DNA of 64,000 nucleotides from Azospirillum brasilense (GTDB lineage Bacteria; Pseudomonadota; Alphaproteobacteria; Azospirillales; Azospirillaceae): contig NZ_CP059453.1 in NCBI RefSeq assembly GCF_022023855.1, forward strand, positions 374,001 through 438,000. The letters are read 5' to 3'. The first letter of the stretch is position 1; every line of letters begins with the position of its first letter. The notes beneath the pieces are model-generated. The model was not told the origin of the DNA. It made no database searches and worked only from the letters and a program-made list of their open reading frames with translations. The position numbers and the translations under genes are program-made. This document shows, piece by piece, positions 54,941 to 64,000 of the stretch.

Positions 54941-55031
54941 GCTGCCCCCACCCCGGCCCTCCCCCGCTAACGCAGGGGAGGGGGACTGTTCCCTCCCCTG
55001 CGTTAGCGGGGGAGGGTTAGGGTGGGGGCGA
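54941..55031. repeat. GC-rich intergenic inverted repeat, family A copy 4
   Basis: Arms GCCCCCACCCCGGCCCTCCC and GGGAGGGTTAGGGTGGGGGC around a core with CTAACGCAGGGGAGGG and its complement. It lies just after the amidohydrolase stop on the minus strand. Confidence 0.8.
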
Positions 55032-55041
55032 GTCCGCCGCG

Positions 55042-56313
55042 TTACGCCGCCACCGGAATCGGTTTCGGCAGCAGCGGGCTGTCGACCTCCTGCACCACGC
55101 CGTCGCGCAGCGAGAAGGCCGGGACGATCATCTCCGGCGCGGTCACCCGCTCGCCGCTGTTGTCGCTGAGCTGCCAGCGGCCGGCCTTGACCTCCAGCAC
55201 CGCCACGTCGGCGGCCATGCCCGGAGTCAGCGCGCCGATCTCGTCGGCCATGCCCAGCATGGCGGCGGGGTTGCTGGTCACCGTCTTCAGCACATCGCTC
55301 AGCGCCATGCCGAGAGTCAGAAGCTCGGTCATCGCGTGGGTCAGGCTGAAGGGGGCAACGCCGTAGAAGGGATTGGCCTCGCGGTCGCCGCCGGCGCCCA
55401 CCGTCGGGGCCTTCACGTTGTAGCCGTGCAGGTCGGCGCCCAGCGTGTAGGGCAGGATGCCCGCCGCCAGCGTCCGCCGCGCCATCTCGAAGCTGAAATG
55501 CGAGCCATGGCCGACATCGACGGTCAGCCCGCGCTCCAGCGCCTTGTAGATGACCGGATGCACCTCGCCGGTGCGGGTGGAGATGAAGCCGCCGGGGTGG
55601 CGGGTGAACGGATGGGCCAGGATGTCGCGCGAATCGAGCAGCGGGACCAGCTCCTCCACCAGCATGTCGGGATCGACGGCTTCGCCGCCCTCCACCTCCG
55701 GCCAGAGCTGGCCGAGATGGACGTAGAGCGGCACGCCGATGCCGTCCGCGATGCGCTTGGCCTGCTTGATGACGTCGAGGCCCCAGCGCGAGGCGCCGCC
55801 GACCTCGGCGTGGGCCTTGATGCCCTTCACGATGTCGCGGTTCTCGCGCCCGACGCGGATGGTGGCGTCCACATCGACGCAATCCGGACGGTAGAGCTGC
55901 GGGTAGTAATGGCCCTCCAGCCCGCCGACCAGATAGGCCGACAGGAAGCAAAGCGTGCGCGAGCGCGCCGGCTCGGCGATGAAGCGGCGAAAAGCCGGAA
56001 GGGTCATCAGGCTCGGCCCGCCCTGATCGACCAGCGTCGACACGCCGGAGCGGACGCCGACCATGTCCGGGTTCAGTCCGAAGCGCCCGGTGACCTTTTC
56101 GAAGACGTGTGCGTGGGTGTCGATCAGGCCCGGCGTCACGAGCTTTCCGGAGACATCGAGGATGGTGTCGGCGGCATCGTCGGGCAGCCGTTCCGCCACC
56201 GCCGCGATGCGGCCCTTCGCGACCGCCAGATCGCCGACCAGATCCACCCCGTTGGCCGGGTCGAGAATCCGTCCGCCGCGGAGTACGAGGTCGAACGTGT
56301 GCGTCTCTGACAT
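55042..56313 (-). CDS. Amidohydrolase-superfamily metal-dependent deacetylase/hydrolase
   Basis: A 423-residue TIM-barrel amidohydrolase. Metal-site candidates are the HxH of DTHAHVFE, the lysine of VKGIKAH, histidines in PLYVHLG and DVGHGSHFSFE, and the aspartate of LGADLHGY. It resembles the amidohydrolase/deacetylase branch related to dihydroorotases. The substrate is not evident. It is divergent from the TauE and gamma-glutamyltransferase genes across a 620-bp region with three palindromes. AAGGTGG precedes the start. Confidence 0.82.
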   Translation of the reverse strand: MSETHTFDLVLRGGRILDPANGVDLVGDLAVAKGRIAAVAERLPDDAADTILDVSGKLVTPGLIDTHAHVFEKVTGRFGLNPDMVGVRSGVSTLVDQGGPSLMTLPAFRRFIAEPARSRTLCFLSAYLVGGLEGHYYPQLYRPDCVDVDATIRVGRENRDIVKGIKAHAEVGGASRWGLDVIKQAKRIADGIGVPLYVHLGQLWPEVEGGEAVDPDMLVEELVPLLDSRDILAHPFTRHPGGFISTRTGEVHPVIYKALERGLTVDVGHGSHFSFEMARRTLAAGILPYTLGADLHGYNVKAPTVGAGGDREANPFYGVAPFSLTHAMTELLTLGMALSDVLKTVTSNPAAMLGMADEIGALTPGMAADVAVLEVKAGRWQLSDNSGERVTAPEMIVPAFSLRDGVVQEVDSPLLPKPIPVAA

Positions 56314-56403
56314 AACCCACCTTCTTGCGCTGATTTTTATCTGGCCGTTTCTTCAGCAAGGGGCATGCCAGGGCGGGGCAGAGTCGCTGGGGCGCGCAAA
56401 ACT

Positions 56404-56690
56404 TCAGCATACTGACGAATGATCGCCTGTTGGGCATTCGGTGGTCAAAATACGCACAATACGGCATACCACGGGATGCGTCCGCCGCCCTCCGATGCGC
56501 CATTTTCCGCAGTATGCTGATGATTCGTGGCGTGGCGGCGTGGCACGGCACCCTGCCGCTGATTTGTGCACGAACACCGAAGCCGCAGCGAAAAGCGGGG
56601 ATTTTGAAGGGCTTCAGGAGCCGGTGGCCGCGCTCGCGGCTGGCCATCCACGGTTCATTCCGAGGCGCCGCCATATCATCAGCATACTGA
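56404..56690. promoter_or_regulatory. Three copies of the motif TCAGCATACTGA
   Basis: The motif occurs at 56404-56415 (plus), 56509-56520 (complement, last base changed) and 56679-56690 (plus). The two plus copies are followed by YGAATG. It is an imperfect palindrome (TCAG-YATR-CTGA). All three lie in the 620-bp gene-free region between the amidohydrolase and TauE genes, so they are probable binding sites of one regulator. The rest of the region holds nothing I can support. Confidence 0.6.
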
Positions 56691-56935
56691 TGAATGCCCG
56701 CTCAGCAGGCAGACGTTGCGCACGAATGAAGCGAAAGGCCGAAGCGCTTGGATCTCACGATTTTTGTTTGTTTATCAACAGAATAGACCCCTCTTTCCAG
56801 GGGGCGTGTGGTCCCGCCGTCAATCCGCTTGCCCAACATTAGGGCGATTTCCGGCCCTGGCGCCGCGCCGCGCCTGCCCTCCAGACGAACCAAAATGCGC
56901 AGTGTTCTGCCGGTTGGCACGGCGTTCGCAAAGGG

Positions 56936-57844
56936 ATGGGAAACCAACGGAAAAAGTCGGATATCCATAAAAATGAGAGGGTTTTTGCATATGCGGCGGG
57001 GCATCCCGTGACCGGGCTGGGGATCGCGGCGGTGCCGCAGCTTCCCATTCTCGGCGGCGGGCTTCTGCTGGCCGGCGGTTTCGCCGGGCTGGCGGCCGGC
57101 ATGATGGGGGTGGGTGGCGGCATCGTGATCGTGCCGGTGCTCTATCACCTGTTCACCGCGCTGGGTGTGGACGAGGCCGTGCGCATGCACGTCGCGGTCG
57201 GCACCTCGCTCGCCACCATCATCGCCACCTCGCTGACGTCGCTGCGCGCCCACCGTCGCCGCGGCGCCGTGGACGGCGACCTGCTGCGCGCTTGGGGGCC
57301 GGCGATCTTCCTCGGTGTGCTGGGGGGAACGGCGGTGGCCGGCGTGGTGCGCGGCCCGGTGCTGACGGCGGTGTTCGCCGGGATGGCGGTCCTGGTCACG
57401 CTGCACATGCTGTTCGGCAAGGCCGAGTGGCGCATCGCCGACGGGCTGCCGAGCGGCGCGCCGCGCCAGGGGCTGGCCGGCGGCATCGGCATGATGTCCG
57501 CCATGATGGGCATCGGCGGCGGCACGCTCAGCGTCCCCATCCTGACCCTGTTCGGCTACCCGATCCACCGTGCGGTCGGCACGGCGGCGGCGCTCGGCTT
57601 CATCATCGGCGTGCCGGGAACGGTGGGCTTCGTGCTGACCGGCTGGAACGTGCCGGGCCGCCCGGATTTCAGCCTGGGCTACGTCAACCTGCTGGGGCTG
57701 GCGCTGATCCTGCCGGCCTCCATGGCGATGGCGCCGCTCGGCGCGCGGCTCGCCCACAGCCTCGACACCCGCGTCCTGCGCCGCGTCTTCGCCCTGTTCC
57801 TCGGGCTGACGGCGGCGCGGATGATCTACGGCCTTCTTCCGTGA
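56936..57844 (+). CDS. TauE/SafE-family membrane permease
   Basis: A membrane protein with eight helices and two inverted halves, each with the family motif: AAGMMGVGGGIVIVPVL and SAMMGIGGGTLSVPIL. The family exports or imports small anions such as sulfite and sulfoacetate, but substrates are often unknown. The frame begins at ATG 56936 (302 residues). A GTG at 57008, preceded by GGCGGGG, would give 278 residues and may be the true start. It is followed by the gamma-glutamyltransferase gene after seven bases. Confidence 0.8.
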   Translation: MGNQRKKSDIHKNERVFAYAAGHPVTGLGIAAVPQLPILGGGLLLAGGFAGLAAGMMGVGGGIVIVPVLYHLFTALGVDEAVRMHVAVGTSLATIIATSLTSLRAHRRRGAVDGDLLRAWGPAIFLGVLGGTAVAGVVRGPVLTAVFAGMAVLVTLHMLFGKAEWRIADGLPSGAPRQGLAGGIGMMSAMMGIGGGTLSVPILTLFGYPIHRAVGTAAALGFIIGVPGTVGFVLTGWNVPGRPDFSLGYVNLLGLALILPASMAMAPLGARLAHSLDTRVLRRVFALFLGLTAARMIYGLLP

Positions 57845-57851
57845 GGTTCCC

Positions 57852-59441
57852 ATGCTGAACACGCCGCGCAGCCGCCGGGGAATGGTCACATCCCCGCATC
57901 ATCTCGCCAGCCAAGCCGGCCTCCAGATCCTGCGCGACGGCGGCACCGCCGTCGAGGCGGCGGTCGCGGTCGCCGCGGCGCTGGCCGTCGTCTACCCGCA
58001 CATGACCGGCATCGGCGGCGACGGCTTCTGGCTGATCGCCGAGCCGGGGCGCGACCCCGTCGCCATCGACGCCTGCGGCGGGGCGGGCAAGGCCGTCTCG
58101 CTCGACCTCTACCGGCGCCACGGCCACGCGACGGTGCCCTGGCGTGGGCCGCTGGCTGCGAACACGGTCGCCGGCACCATCGACGGCTGGCGCGAGGCGC
58201 TGGCCGTCAGCGCCGGCTGGGCCGAGCCGCTGCCGCTCGCCCGCATCCTGGACGAAGCCATCGCCCACGCCGAGCAGGGCATCCCCGTCACCGCCAGCCA
58301 GGAAGGGCTGACCCGCCAGAAGCTGCACGAGCTGAAGGACGTCCCCGGCTTCAAGGACACCTTCCTGCCGGGCGGCGCCGTGCCGCTGGAAGGCTCGACA
58401 TTGAAGCAGCCGGCGCTGGCCGCCACGCTGCGCCGGCTGGCGGCCGAAGGGCTGGACAGCTTCTACCGCGGGCCGCTCGCAGCATCCATCGCGGCGGATT
58501 TGCAGCGCGCCGGCTCGCCGGTGGATGCGGCGGATCTTGCGGGTCACGCGGCGCACCGCCGCCCGGCCCTGTCGGTCGGCGTGCGCGGGGCGCGGCTGTT
58601 CAACCACCCGCCGCCGACGCAGGGTCTGGCCTCGCTGATGATCCTCGCGCTGTTCGACCGGCTGGGGGTGACGGAGGGCGAGGGCTTCGACCACATCCAC
58701 GGGCTGATCGAGGCGACCAAGCAGGCCTTCCTGGTCCGCGACCGCGAGGTCGGCGACCCGGCCTACATGGGGCGGGAGGCGCAGACCTTCCTCGACGACG
58801 CGGTGCTGGACGGGCTGGCGGCGAACATCGACCGCGCCCGCGCGCTGCCCTGGCCGCATGTGGCCAAGCCGGGCGACACGGTGTGGCTGGGGGTGATCGA
58901 CGGGCAGGGCCGCGCCGTCAGCATGATCCAGAGCGTCTATTTCGAATTCGGCTCCGGCCTCGTCCTGCCGGACACCGGGATCACCTGGCAGAACCGCGGC
59001 GCCTCCTTCCGTCTGGCGGAGGACGGCTGGAACGCGCTGGCGCCGGGGCGCAAGCCCTTCCACACGCTGAACCCGGCGATGGCCCGCTTCGACGACGGGC
59101 GCAGCATGGTCTACGGCACCATGGGCGGGGAGGGGCAGCCGCAGACGCAGGCCGCCGTCTTCTCCCGCTACGCGATGTTCAGGCAGGGCCTGCAGGCCGC
59201 CGTCACGGCGCCGCGCTGGCTGCTTGGCCGCACCTGGGGCGAGGACAGCGTGACGCTGAAGCTGGAAAGCCGCTTCGACCCCGCCCTGGTCGCCGCCCTG
59301 CGCGACGCCGGGCACGAAGTCGAACTGCTCGATCCGTACACGAGCACCATGGGGCATGCGGGCGCCATCGTCCGCCATGCCGACGGAACGCTGGAGGGGG
59401 CGACCGATCCCCGCAGCGACGGCGCGGTCGCCGCTTGGTGA
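57852..59441 (+). CDS. Gamma-glutamyltransferase-family Ntn hydrolase
   Basis: A 529-residue protein with the GGT fold. The self-processing nucleophile is likely Thr343 in KPGDTVWLGVID, giving a small subunit of about 187 residues. The oxyanion-side motif GTMGGEGQPQTQ and N-terminal HHLASQAGLQILRDGGTA are clear. No signal peptide is present, so unlike glutathione-degrading periplasmic GGT it should act in the cytoplasm. The substrate could be a gamma-glutamyl or other N-acyl compound imported by the adjacent ABC system. Confidence 0.87.
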   Translation: MLNTPRSRRGMVTSPHHLASQAGLQILRDGGTAVEAAVAVAAALAVVYPHMTGIGGDGFWLIAEPGRDPVAIDACGGAGKAVSLDLYRRHGHATVPWRGPLAANTVAGTIDGWREALAVSAGWAEPLPLARILDEAIAHAEQGIPVTASQEGLTRQKLHELKDVPGFKDTFLPGGAVPLEGSTLKQPALAATLRRLAAEGLDSFYRGPLAASIAADLQRAGSPVDAADLAGHAAHRRPALSVGVRGARLFNHPPPTQGLASLMILALFDRLGVTEGEGFDHIHGLIEATKQAFLVRDREVGDPAYMGREAQTFLDDAVLDGLAANIDRARALPWPHVAKPGDTVWLGVIDGQGRAVSMIQSVYFEFGSGLVLPDTGITWQNRGASFRLAEDGWNALAPGRKPFHTLNPAMARFDDGRSMVYGTMGGEGQPQTQAAVFSRYAMFRQGLQAAVTAPRWLLGRTWGEDSVTLKLESRFDPALVAALRDAGHEVELLDPYTSTMGHAGAIVRHADGTLEGATDPRSDGAVAAW

Positions 59442-59487
59442 CCACCGCCAACTGACGGTTCAAATCAAAAAGAGGGGGCTAGACGAC

Positions 59488-60642
59488 ATGCGGACGATGA
59501 AGACCACGGCGTTGCTGCTGAGCGCCGCGCTGCTGGCGCCGGGCGTGGCCTTTGCGCAGGAGACGATCAAGATCGGCGTGACCCAGCCGCTGACTGGCGC
59601 GGTCGCCGCGTCGGGCAACTACGTCGCCAACGGCGCGCGGGTGGCGGAGGAGGTCGTGAACGCCAACGGCGGCGTTCTCGGCAAGAAGATCCAGCTGATC
59701 ATCGAGGACAACAAGAGCAACCCGAAGGAGGCCGTCGCCTCCGCCGAGAAGCTGATCGTGCGCGACAAGGTCCCGGTGCTGATGGGCGCCTGGAGCTCCA
59801 CCTTCACCCTGGCGGTGATGCCGAAGCTGGTGGAGTACGGCGTGCCGATGGTGGTCGAGACCTCCTCCTCGACCAAGATCACCACCTCGGGCAACCCGTG
59901 GGTCTTCCGCATCGCCCCGACCTCCGCCATGGAGGCCAAGTCCTTCGCGGAGAAGCTGGACCATTTCCAGCCGGCCATCCAGAAGGCCGATTTCCTGGCG
60001 GTGAACAACGACTTCGGCCGCGGCTCGGCGGAGGAGTTCCGCAAGATGCTCCAGGCCAAGGGCGTCGAGATCGGCGTCACCGAGACGATGGCGCCGGAGG
60101 CCACCGACCTGTCGGCCCAGCTCTCCAGCATCAAGCAGTCGGGCGGCGACACGCTGTTCGTCACCACCGGCGTCGAGCAGATCACCCTGATCCTGAAGCA
60201 GGCGGCGGAGCTGCGCCTGCCGCACCGGGTCATCACCAACGGCGGCTCCTCCTCCCCCGACCAGCTCATCGCGCAGGCGGGTGCGGCGGCGGACGGCGGC
60301 TACTTCACGCTGTTCTTCGCCCCCTGGTTCCCGGAGAAGGCGGTGCACCCGACGGTCGCCAAGATCTTCGTCGATGGCTGGAACAAGAAGGGCTACGACT
60401 TCGCCGGCCTGACCGAGGGCTACCGCGGCTTTGACGGCATCATGACCATCGTGGAAGCCATCAAGAAAGCCGGCAAGGCCGAGCCGCAGGCCATCCGCGA
60501 CGCGCTGTGGACCGTCAAGCTGGACGGCGTGAACGGCGACATCGCCTTCAAGAAGGACGGCCCGGAAGGCAAGGAGAGCGGCCAGAACGAGGCCAACGTC
60601 TACGTCGTCCAGGTGAAGGACGGCAAGGTGACGATGCCGTAA
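59488..60642 (+). CDS. LIV-type ABC transporter substrate-binding protein (third system)
   Basis: A 384-residue periplasmic protein with a signal peptide ending PGVAFAQ, then TIKIGVTQPLTGAVAASGNY and lobes LMGAWSSTFTLAVMPKLVEY and LTEGYRGFDGIMTIVEAIKK. AGAGGGGG stands before ATG 59488. Its ligand is unknown; the gamma-glutamyltransferase gene 46 bp upstream suggests an N-acyl amino-acid type compound. Confidence 0.88.
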   Translation: MRTMKTTALLLSAALLAPGVAFAQETIKIGVTQPLTGAVAASGNYVANGARVAEEVVNANGGVLGKKIQLIIEDNKSNPKEAVASAEKLIVRDKVPVLMGAWSSTFTLAVMPKLVEYGVPMVVETSSSTKITTSGNPWVFRIAPTSAMEAKSFAEKLDHFQPAIQKADFLAVNNDFGRGSAEEFRKMLQAKGVEIGVTETMAPEATDLSAQLSSIKQSGGDTLFVTTGVEQITLILKQAAELRLPHRVITNGGSSSPDQLIAQAGAAADGGYFTLFFAPWFPEKAVHPTVAKIFVDGWNKKGYDFAGLTEGYRGFDGIMTIVEAIKKAGKAEPQAIRDALWTVKLDGVNGDIAFKKDGPEGKESGQNEANVYVVQVKDGKVTMP

Positions 60643-60659
60643 GCACCCCCGCCAAGAAC

Positions 60660-60792
60660 GCCCTCTCCCCTCTGGGGAGAGGGAGGGGACCCGCGCCGCA
60701 GGCGCGGGGAGGGTGAGGGGGATGCCCGTGGCGGCGCGTCCGGCACAAGCGCAACCCCCTCACCTTGACCCTCTCCCCAGAGGGGAGAGGGG
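60660..60792. repeat. GC-rich intergenic repeat, family B copy 2
   Basis: This is the family B element in the opposite orientation to the copy at 17790: on the minus strand it contains the same GTGAGGGGGTTGCGCTTGTG linker between two CCCTCTCC/GGGGAGAGGG hairpins. It fills nearly all the space between the binding-protein gene and livH inside one operon. Confidence 0.82.
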
Positions 60793-60815
60793 AAACCGAG
60801 GGATGGAGACACGCG

Positions 60816-61688
60816 GTGGAAGCGCATCTGCAGCACCTTCTGAACGCCGTGGTCCTGGGGGGGACCTACGCGCTGCTGGGAATCGGCCTGACGCTGATCT
60901 TCGGCATCATGCGCGTGGTCAACTTCACCCATGGCGAGCTTTACACCTTCGGCGCCTACATGGCCTACATGCTGGCCGGAATGATGGGGCTGAACTTCTT
61001 CATGTCCCTGGCGATGGCCGCCGTGCTGGGCATGGCGTTGGGCGCGCTGATCGAATTCACTCTGCTGCGCCCGCTCAAGGGCGCCGACATCGACACCACC
61101 ATGCTGGTGATGATCGGCGCCGGCATCGCCATGCAGGCCGGGGAACAACTCGTCTGGGGCGGTGTCGCGAAGTCGGTGCCCAGCCCCTTCCCGACCGAGC
61201 CGGTGGTGCTGGGGTCGGTGTCGGTGGGCATGAACCGGCTGTTCGTCCTGGGCGTGGCGCTGCTGCTGCTGGGCGGCTTCTACCTGCTCATCAACCGGAC
61301 CAAGCTGGGCGTCGCCATGCGCGCCACCTTCCAGGACCCGGACACGGCGGCGCTGATGGGCGTCAACCGCGGGCTGATGTACACGCTGACCTTCGCGCTC
61401 GGCTCCGGCCTCGCCGCGACGGCGGGGGCGCTGCTCGGCCCGATCTTCGTGGTCACGCCGACCATGGGCGATCTGGTGGCGCTGAAGGCCTTCGCCATCG
61501 TCATCCTGGGCGGGCTGGGCAACATCCCCGGCGCCACCATCGGCGGCTTCGTCCTGGCGCTCGCCGAGGAGTTCGGCGCCGGCTACCTGTCGTCGGGTTA
61601 CCGCGACGCCATGGGCTTCCTGCTGATCATCGCCGTGCTGATCGTGCGGCCCCAGGGTCTCTTCGCCATGAAGGAGCGGATCGGATGA
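60816..61688 (+). CDS. livH: LIV-type ABC transporter permease, LivH family (third system)
   Basis: A 290-residue permease from GTG 60816, which has GGAG about eight bases upstream. The open frame runs back into the family B repeat, and that part is not credible protein. Hallmarks are LLGIGLTLIFGIMRVVNFTH and VILGGLGNIPGATIGGFVL. It overlaps livM by ATGA. Confidence 0.9.
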   Translation: MEAHLQHLLNAVVLGGTYALLGIGLTLIFGIMRVVNFTHGELYTFGAYMAYMLAGMMGLNFFMSLAMAAVLGMALGALIEFTLLRPLKGADIDTTMLVMIGAGIAMQAGEQLVWGGVAKSVPSPFPTEPVVLGSVSVGMNRLFVLGVALLLLGGFYLLINRTKLGVAMRATFQDPDTAALMGVNRGLMYTLTFALGSGLAATAGALLGPIFVVTPTMGDLVALKAFAIVILGGLGNIPGATIGGFVLALAEEFGAGYLSSGYRDAMGFLLIIAVLIVRPQGLFAMKERIG

Positions 61689-62722
61689 CGACGCGCCTCC
61701 TCCCCTGGCTGTTCGTCCTGTTCATGGCGGTCGGGCCGCTGTGGCTGGGCGACCAGTACATCCTCTACGTCCTGACCTCGACCGGCATCTTCATCATCGG
61801 GGCGATGAGCCTGAACCTGCTGCTCGGCTACACCGGGCAGCTCAGCCTCGGCCACATCGCCTTCTTCGGCATCGGCGCCTACACCAGCGCGCTGCTCTCG
61901 CTGGGCTTCGACCTCGACCTCGGCGGGACGGAACCCTTCGTGCTGGGGCCGCAGCCGGTGTGGGTGGCCTTCCTCGGCGGCATCCTGATGGCGGCGCTGT
62001 TCGGCTTCCTGATCGGCAAGCTCGCCTTCCGGGTGCGCGGGGCCTACTTCGTCATCGTCACCATCAGCTTCGCCCAGGTCATGCGCATGGTCGCGCTGAA
62101 CTGGGTGGACCTGACCGAGGGGCCGATGGCGCTGAACAACATCCCGCCGCTGTCGGTCTGGCTGCCGTGGGACGGGGTGATCCCGCTCTACAAGAAGGAA
62201 TACAACTACCTTCTGGTGCTGGCGGTCGCGGTGGTCTGCTTCCTGGTGATCCAGCGGCTGGTGCAGTCGCGGGTGGGCCGGGCGCTGGTGGCGCTGCGCG
62301 AGAACGAGTCGCTGGCGCGCTCGGTCGGGATCGACGTGACGCGCTACCTGGTCGTCGCCACGGTGATCGCGGCGGGCATGGCCGGGGCCGCGGGCGGGCT
62401 CTACACCCACTACATCCGCATCGTCGATCCGGACGTCTTCATGTTCATCTACACGGTGACGATGGTCATCATGGTGGTGACGGGCGGCAAGGGCACGCTG
62501 GCCGGCCCGATCGTCGGCGGCCTCGCCTTCGGCATCCTGCCCGAGGTGCTGCGCGAGGTGGCGCGGCCCGAGGTGCAGTGGATCATCTACGGCGTCGCCA
62601 TGATCGTGGTCGTCTTCTTCCTGCCGCAGGGCATCGTCCCGGCGGTGAAGAACTGGTTCGCCGGGCGCCGCAAGCGCGTCGCCGCCACGGCGCTGGGCCT
62701 GCGCAAGGAGACCTCGGCATGA
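61685..62722 (+). CDS. livM: LIV-type ABC transporter permease, LivM family (third system)
   Basis: A 345-residue membrane protein with LNLLLGYTGQLSLGHIAFFG, ALVALRENESLARSVGIDVT and VVTGGKGTLAGPIVGGLAFG. The C-terminus is basic and cytoplasmic. ATGA overlaps join it to livH and livG. Confidence 0.92.
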   Translation: MTTRLLPWLFVLFMAVGPLWLGDQYILYVLTSTGIFIIGAMSLNLLLGYTGQLSLGHIAFFGIGAYTSALLSLGFDLDLGGTEPFVLGPQPVWVAFLGGILMAALFGFLIGKLAFRVRGAYFVIVTISFAQVMRMVALNWVDLTEGPMALNNIPPLSVWLPWDGVIPLYKKEYNYLLVLAVAVVCFLVIQRLVQSRVGRALVALRENESLARSVGIDVTRYLVVATVIAAGMAGAAGGLYTHYIRIVDPDVFMFIYTVTMVIMVVTGGKGTLAGPIVGGLAFGILPEVLREVARPEVQWIIYGVAMIVVVFFLPQGIVPAVKNWFAGRRKRVAATALGLRKETSA

Positions 62723-63508
62723 GCCTCGCCCTCGACGAATCCACCGCCCCGATCCTTGAGGTGCGCGAGGTCGCGGTTCACTTCAGCGGCCTGATCGCCA
62801 TCGCCTCGATGAGCTTCGCCGTGCCGGAGGGGGAGATCGTCAGCCTGATCGGCCCCAACGGGGCGGGCAAGACGACGGCCTTCAACGTCATCACCGGCTT
62901 TCTGAAGCCGACCGGCGGCAAGGTGCTGTTCCGCGGCACCGACCTGACGCGCCTGTCCTCCAACCGCATCGCCGGGCTGGGCGTCGTGCGCACCTTCCAG
63001 CGCACCAGCATCTTCGCCGGCTGCACCGTCTTCGACAACGTGCTGACCGGGATGCACCGGCAGGGGAAGGCGGAGACCTGGGGCGCGCTGCTGCGGCTCG
63101 CCTCGGTGCGGGCGGAGACCGAGCGGATGCGGGCGGCGGTTGCCGAGATCCTGGCCTTCGTCGGGCTGTCGCACCGCGCCGACGAGCTGGCCGGCAACCT
63201 CGCCTACGGCGAGCAGCGGCTGCTCGGCATCGCCATCGCGCTGGCCGCCGATCCGAAGCTGCTGCTGCTGGACGAGCCCGCCGCCGGGCTGAACCCGTCG
63301 GAGACGGAAGCCTTCATGGGCGTCGTCCAGCGCATCCGCGACCGCGGCGTGACCATCCTGCTGGTCGAGCACGACATGCGCATGGTCATGACGATCTCCG
63401 ACCGCGTGGTCGTGCTGAACCACGGGCGCATCATCGCCGAAGGCCCGCCGGAGGTCATCCGCGCCAACCCGGACGTGATCCAGGCCTATCTGGGCCAGGG
63501 GGTGAAGC

Positions 63509-63522
<14 letters not shown>
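62719..63522 (+). CDS. livG: LIV-type ABC transporter ATPase, LivG family (third system)
   Basis: A 267-residue ATPase: Walker A GPNGAGKTT, signature LAYGEQRLLGIAIALA, Walker B LLLLDEPAAGLNP and LLVEHDMRMVM. It overlaps livF by 14 bp. Confidence 0.92.

Positions 63523-64000
<478 letters not shown>

Noticed and set aside
56430..56842. Overlapping plus-strand frames in the gap before the TauE gene
   Set aside because: No ribosome site or family resemblance; they run through the three regulatory palindromes.
57852..59441. Periplasmic glutathione-degrading GGT
   Set aside because: The protein lacks a signal peptide and has a variant nucleophile context (DTVW rather than DTTH), so only the family name is supported.

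Overview
The window is GC-rich throughout, with dense coding, many 4-base ATGA start/stop overlaps and Shine-Dalgarno starts. The gene families (IclR-rich regulation, several branched-chain-type (LIV) ABC importers, a TTT transporter, an HWE-type kinase) and two families of GC-rich intergenic inverted repeats suggest an alphaproteobacterium close to Azospirillum (Rhodospirillales). The window opens with the 3' end of a parB-like gene followed by two palindromes that look like a centromere, so it may lie near the partition locus of a chromosome, chromid or megaplasmid. The taxonomic and replicon assignments are inferences from gene content, not from a search.

Layout. (1) 1-770: parB 3' end and candidate parS sites. 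(2) 949-17715, minus strand: one long gene train read as iclR2, iclR1, pta, tctC, tctB, tctA, sauS, sauC, sauD, soeA, soeB, soeC, a small unknown gene, xsc. Together these make a complete predicted sulfoacetate pathway: TctABC import; SauCD (ADP-forming ligase) to sulfoacetyl-CoA; SauS to sulfoacetaldehyde; Xsc to acetyl phosphate plus sulfite; Pta to acetyl-CoA; SoeABC to oxidise sulfite on the cytoplasmic face of the membrane. (3) 18193-28770: an Lrp-type regulator divergent from ridA, a Cds1-like cysteine desulfhydrase, two L-2-aminothiazoline-4-carboxylate (ATC) hydrolase-family genes flanking a five-gene LIV-type ABC importer, an M20 amidohydrolase and a DadA/PuuB-like FAD oxidase. This looks like import and stepwise breakdown of a cysteine-derived thiazoline/thiazolidine or N-acyl-cysteine compound, and is the least described system here.

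(4) 28896-36721: a TPR protein fused to a GT11-like fucosyltransferase domain, a convergent FkbM methyltransferase, small proteins, a VanZ-like protein, a NarL-type response regulator, a GAF-PAS-HWE/HisKA_2 kinase and a lipoprotein. (5) 36836-43508: the fructose PTS operon fruBKA with its divergent LacI-family regulator and clear operators. (6) 43637-54898: a TetR regulator and the lower nicotinate pathway nicC-nicE-nicD-nicX-nicF, transcribed behind a dedicated LIV-type importer. The nicotinate hydroxylase NicAB is not in the window. (7) 55042-64000: an amidohydrolase, a TauE/SafE permease, a gamma-glutamyltransferase-family enzyme and a third LIV-type importer, cut by the window end.

Regulatory structure is unusually readable: paired IclR-type operators, LacI-type operators around fru, an 18-bp TetR-like palindrome set around the nic locus, and a three-copy palindrome in the 620-bp gap before the TauE gene. 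I saw no tRNA, rRNA, CRISPR array, transposase or phage gene.
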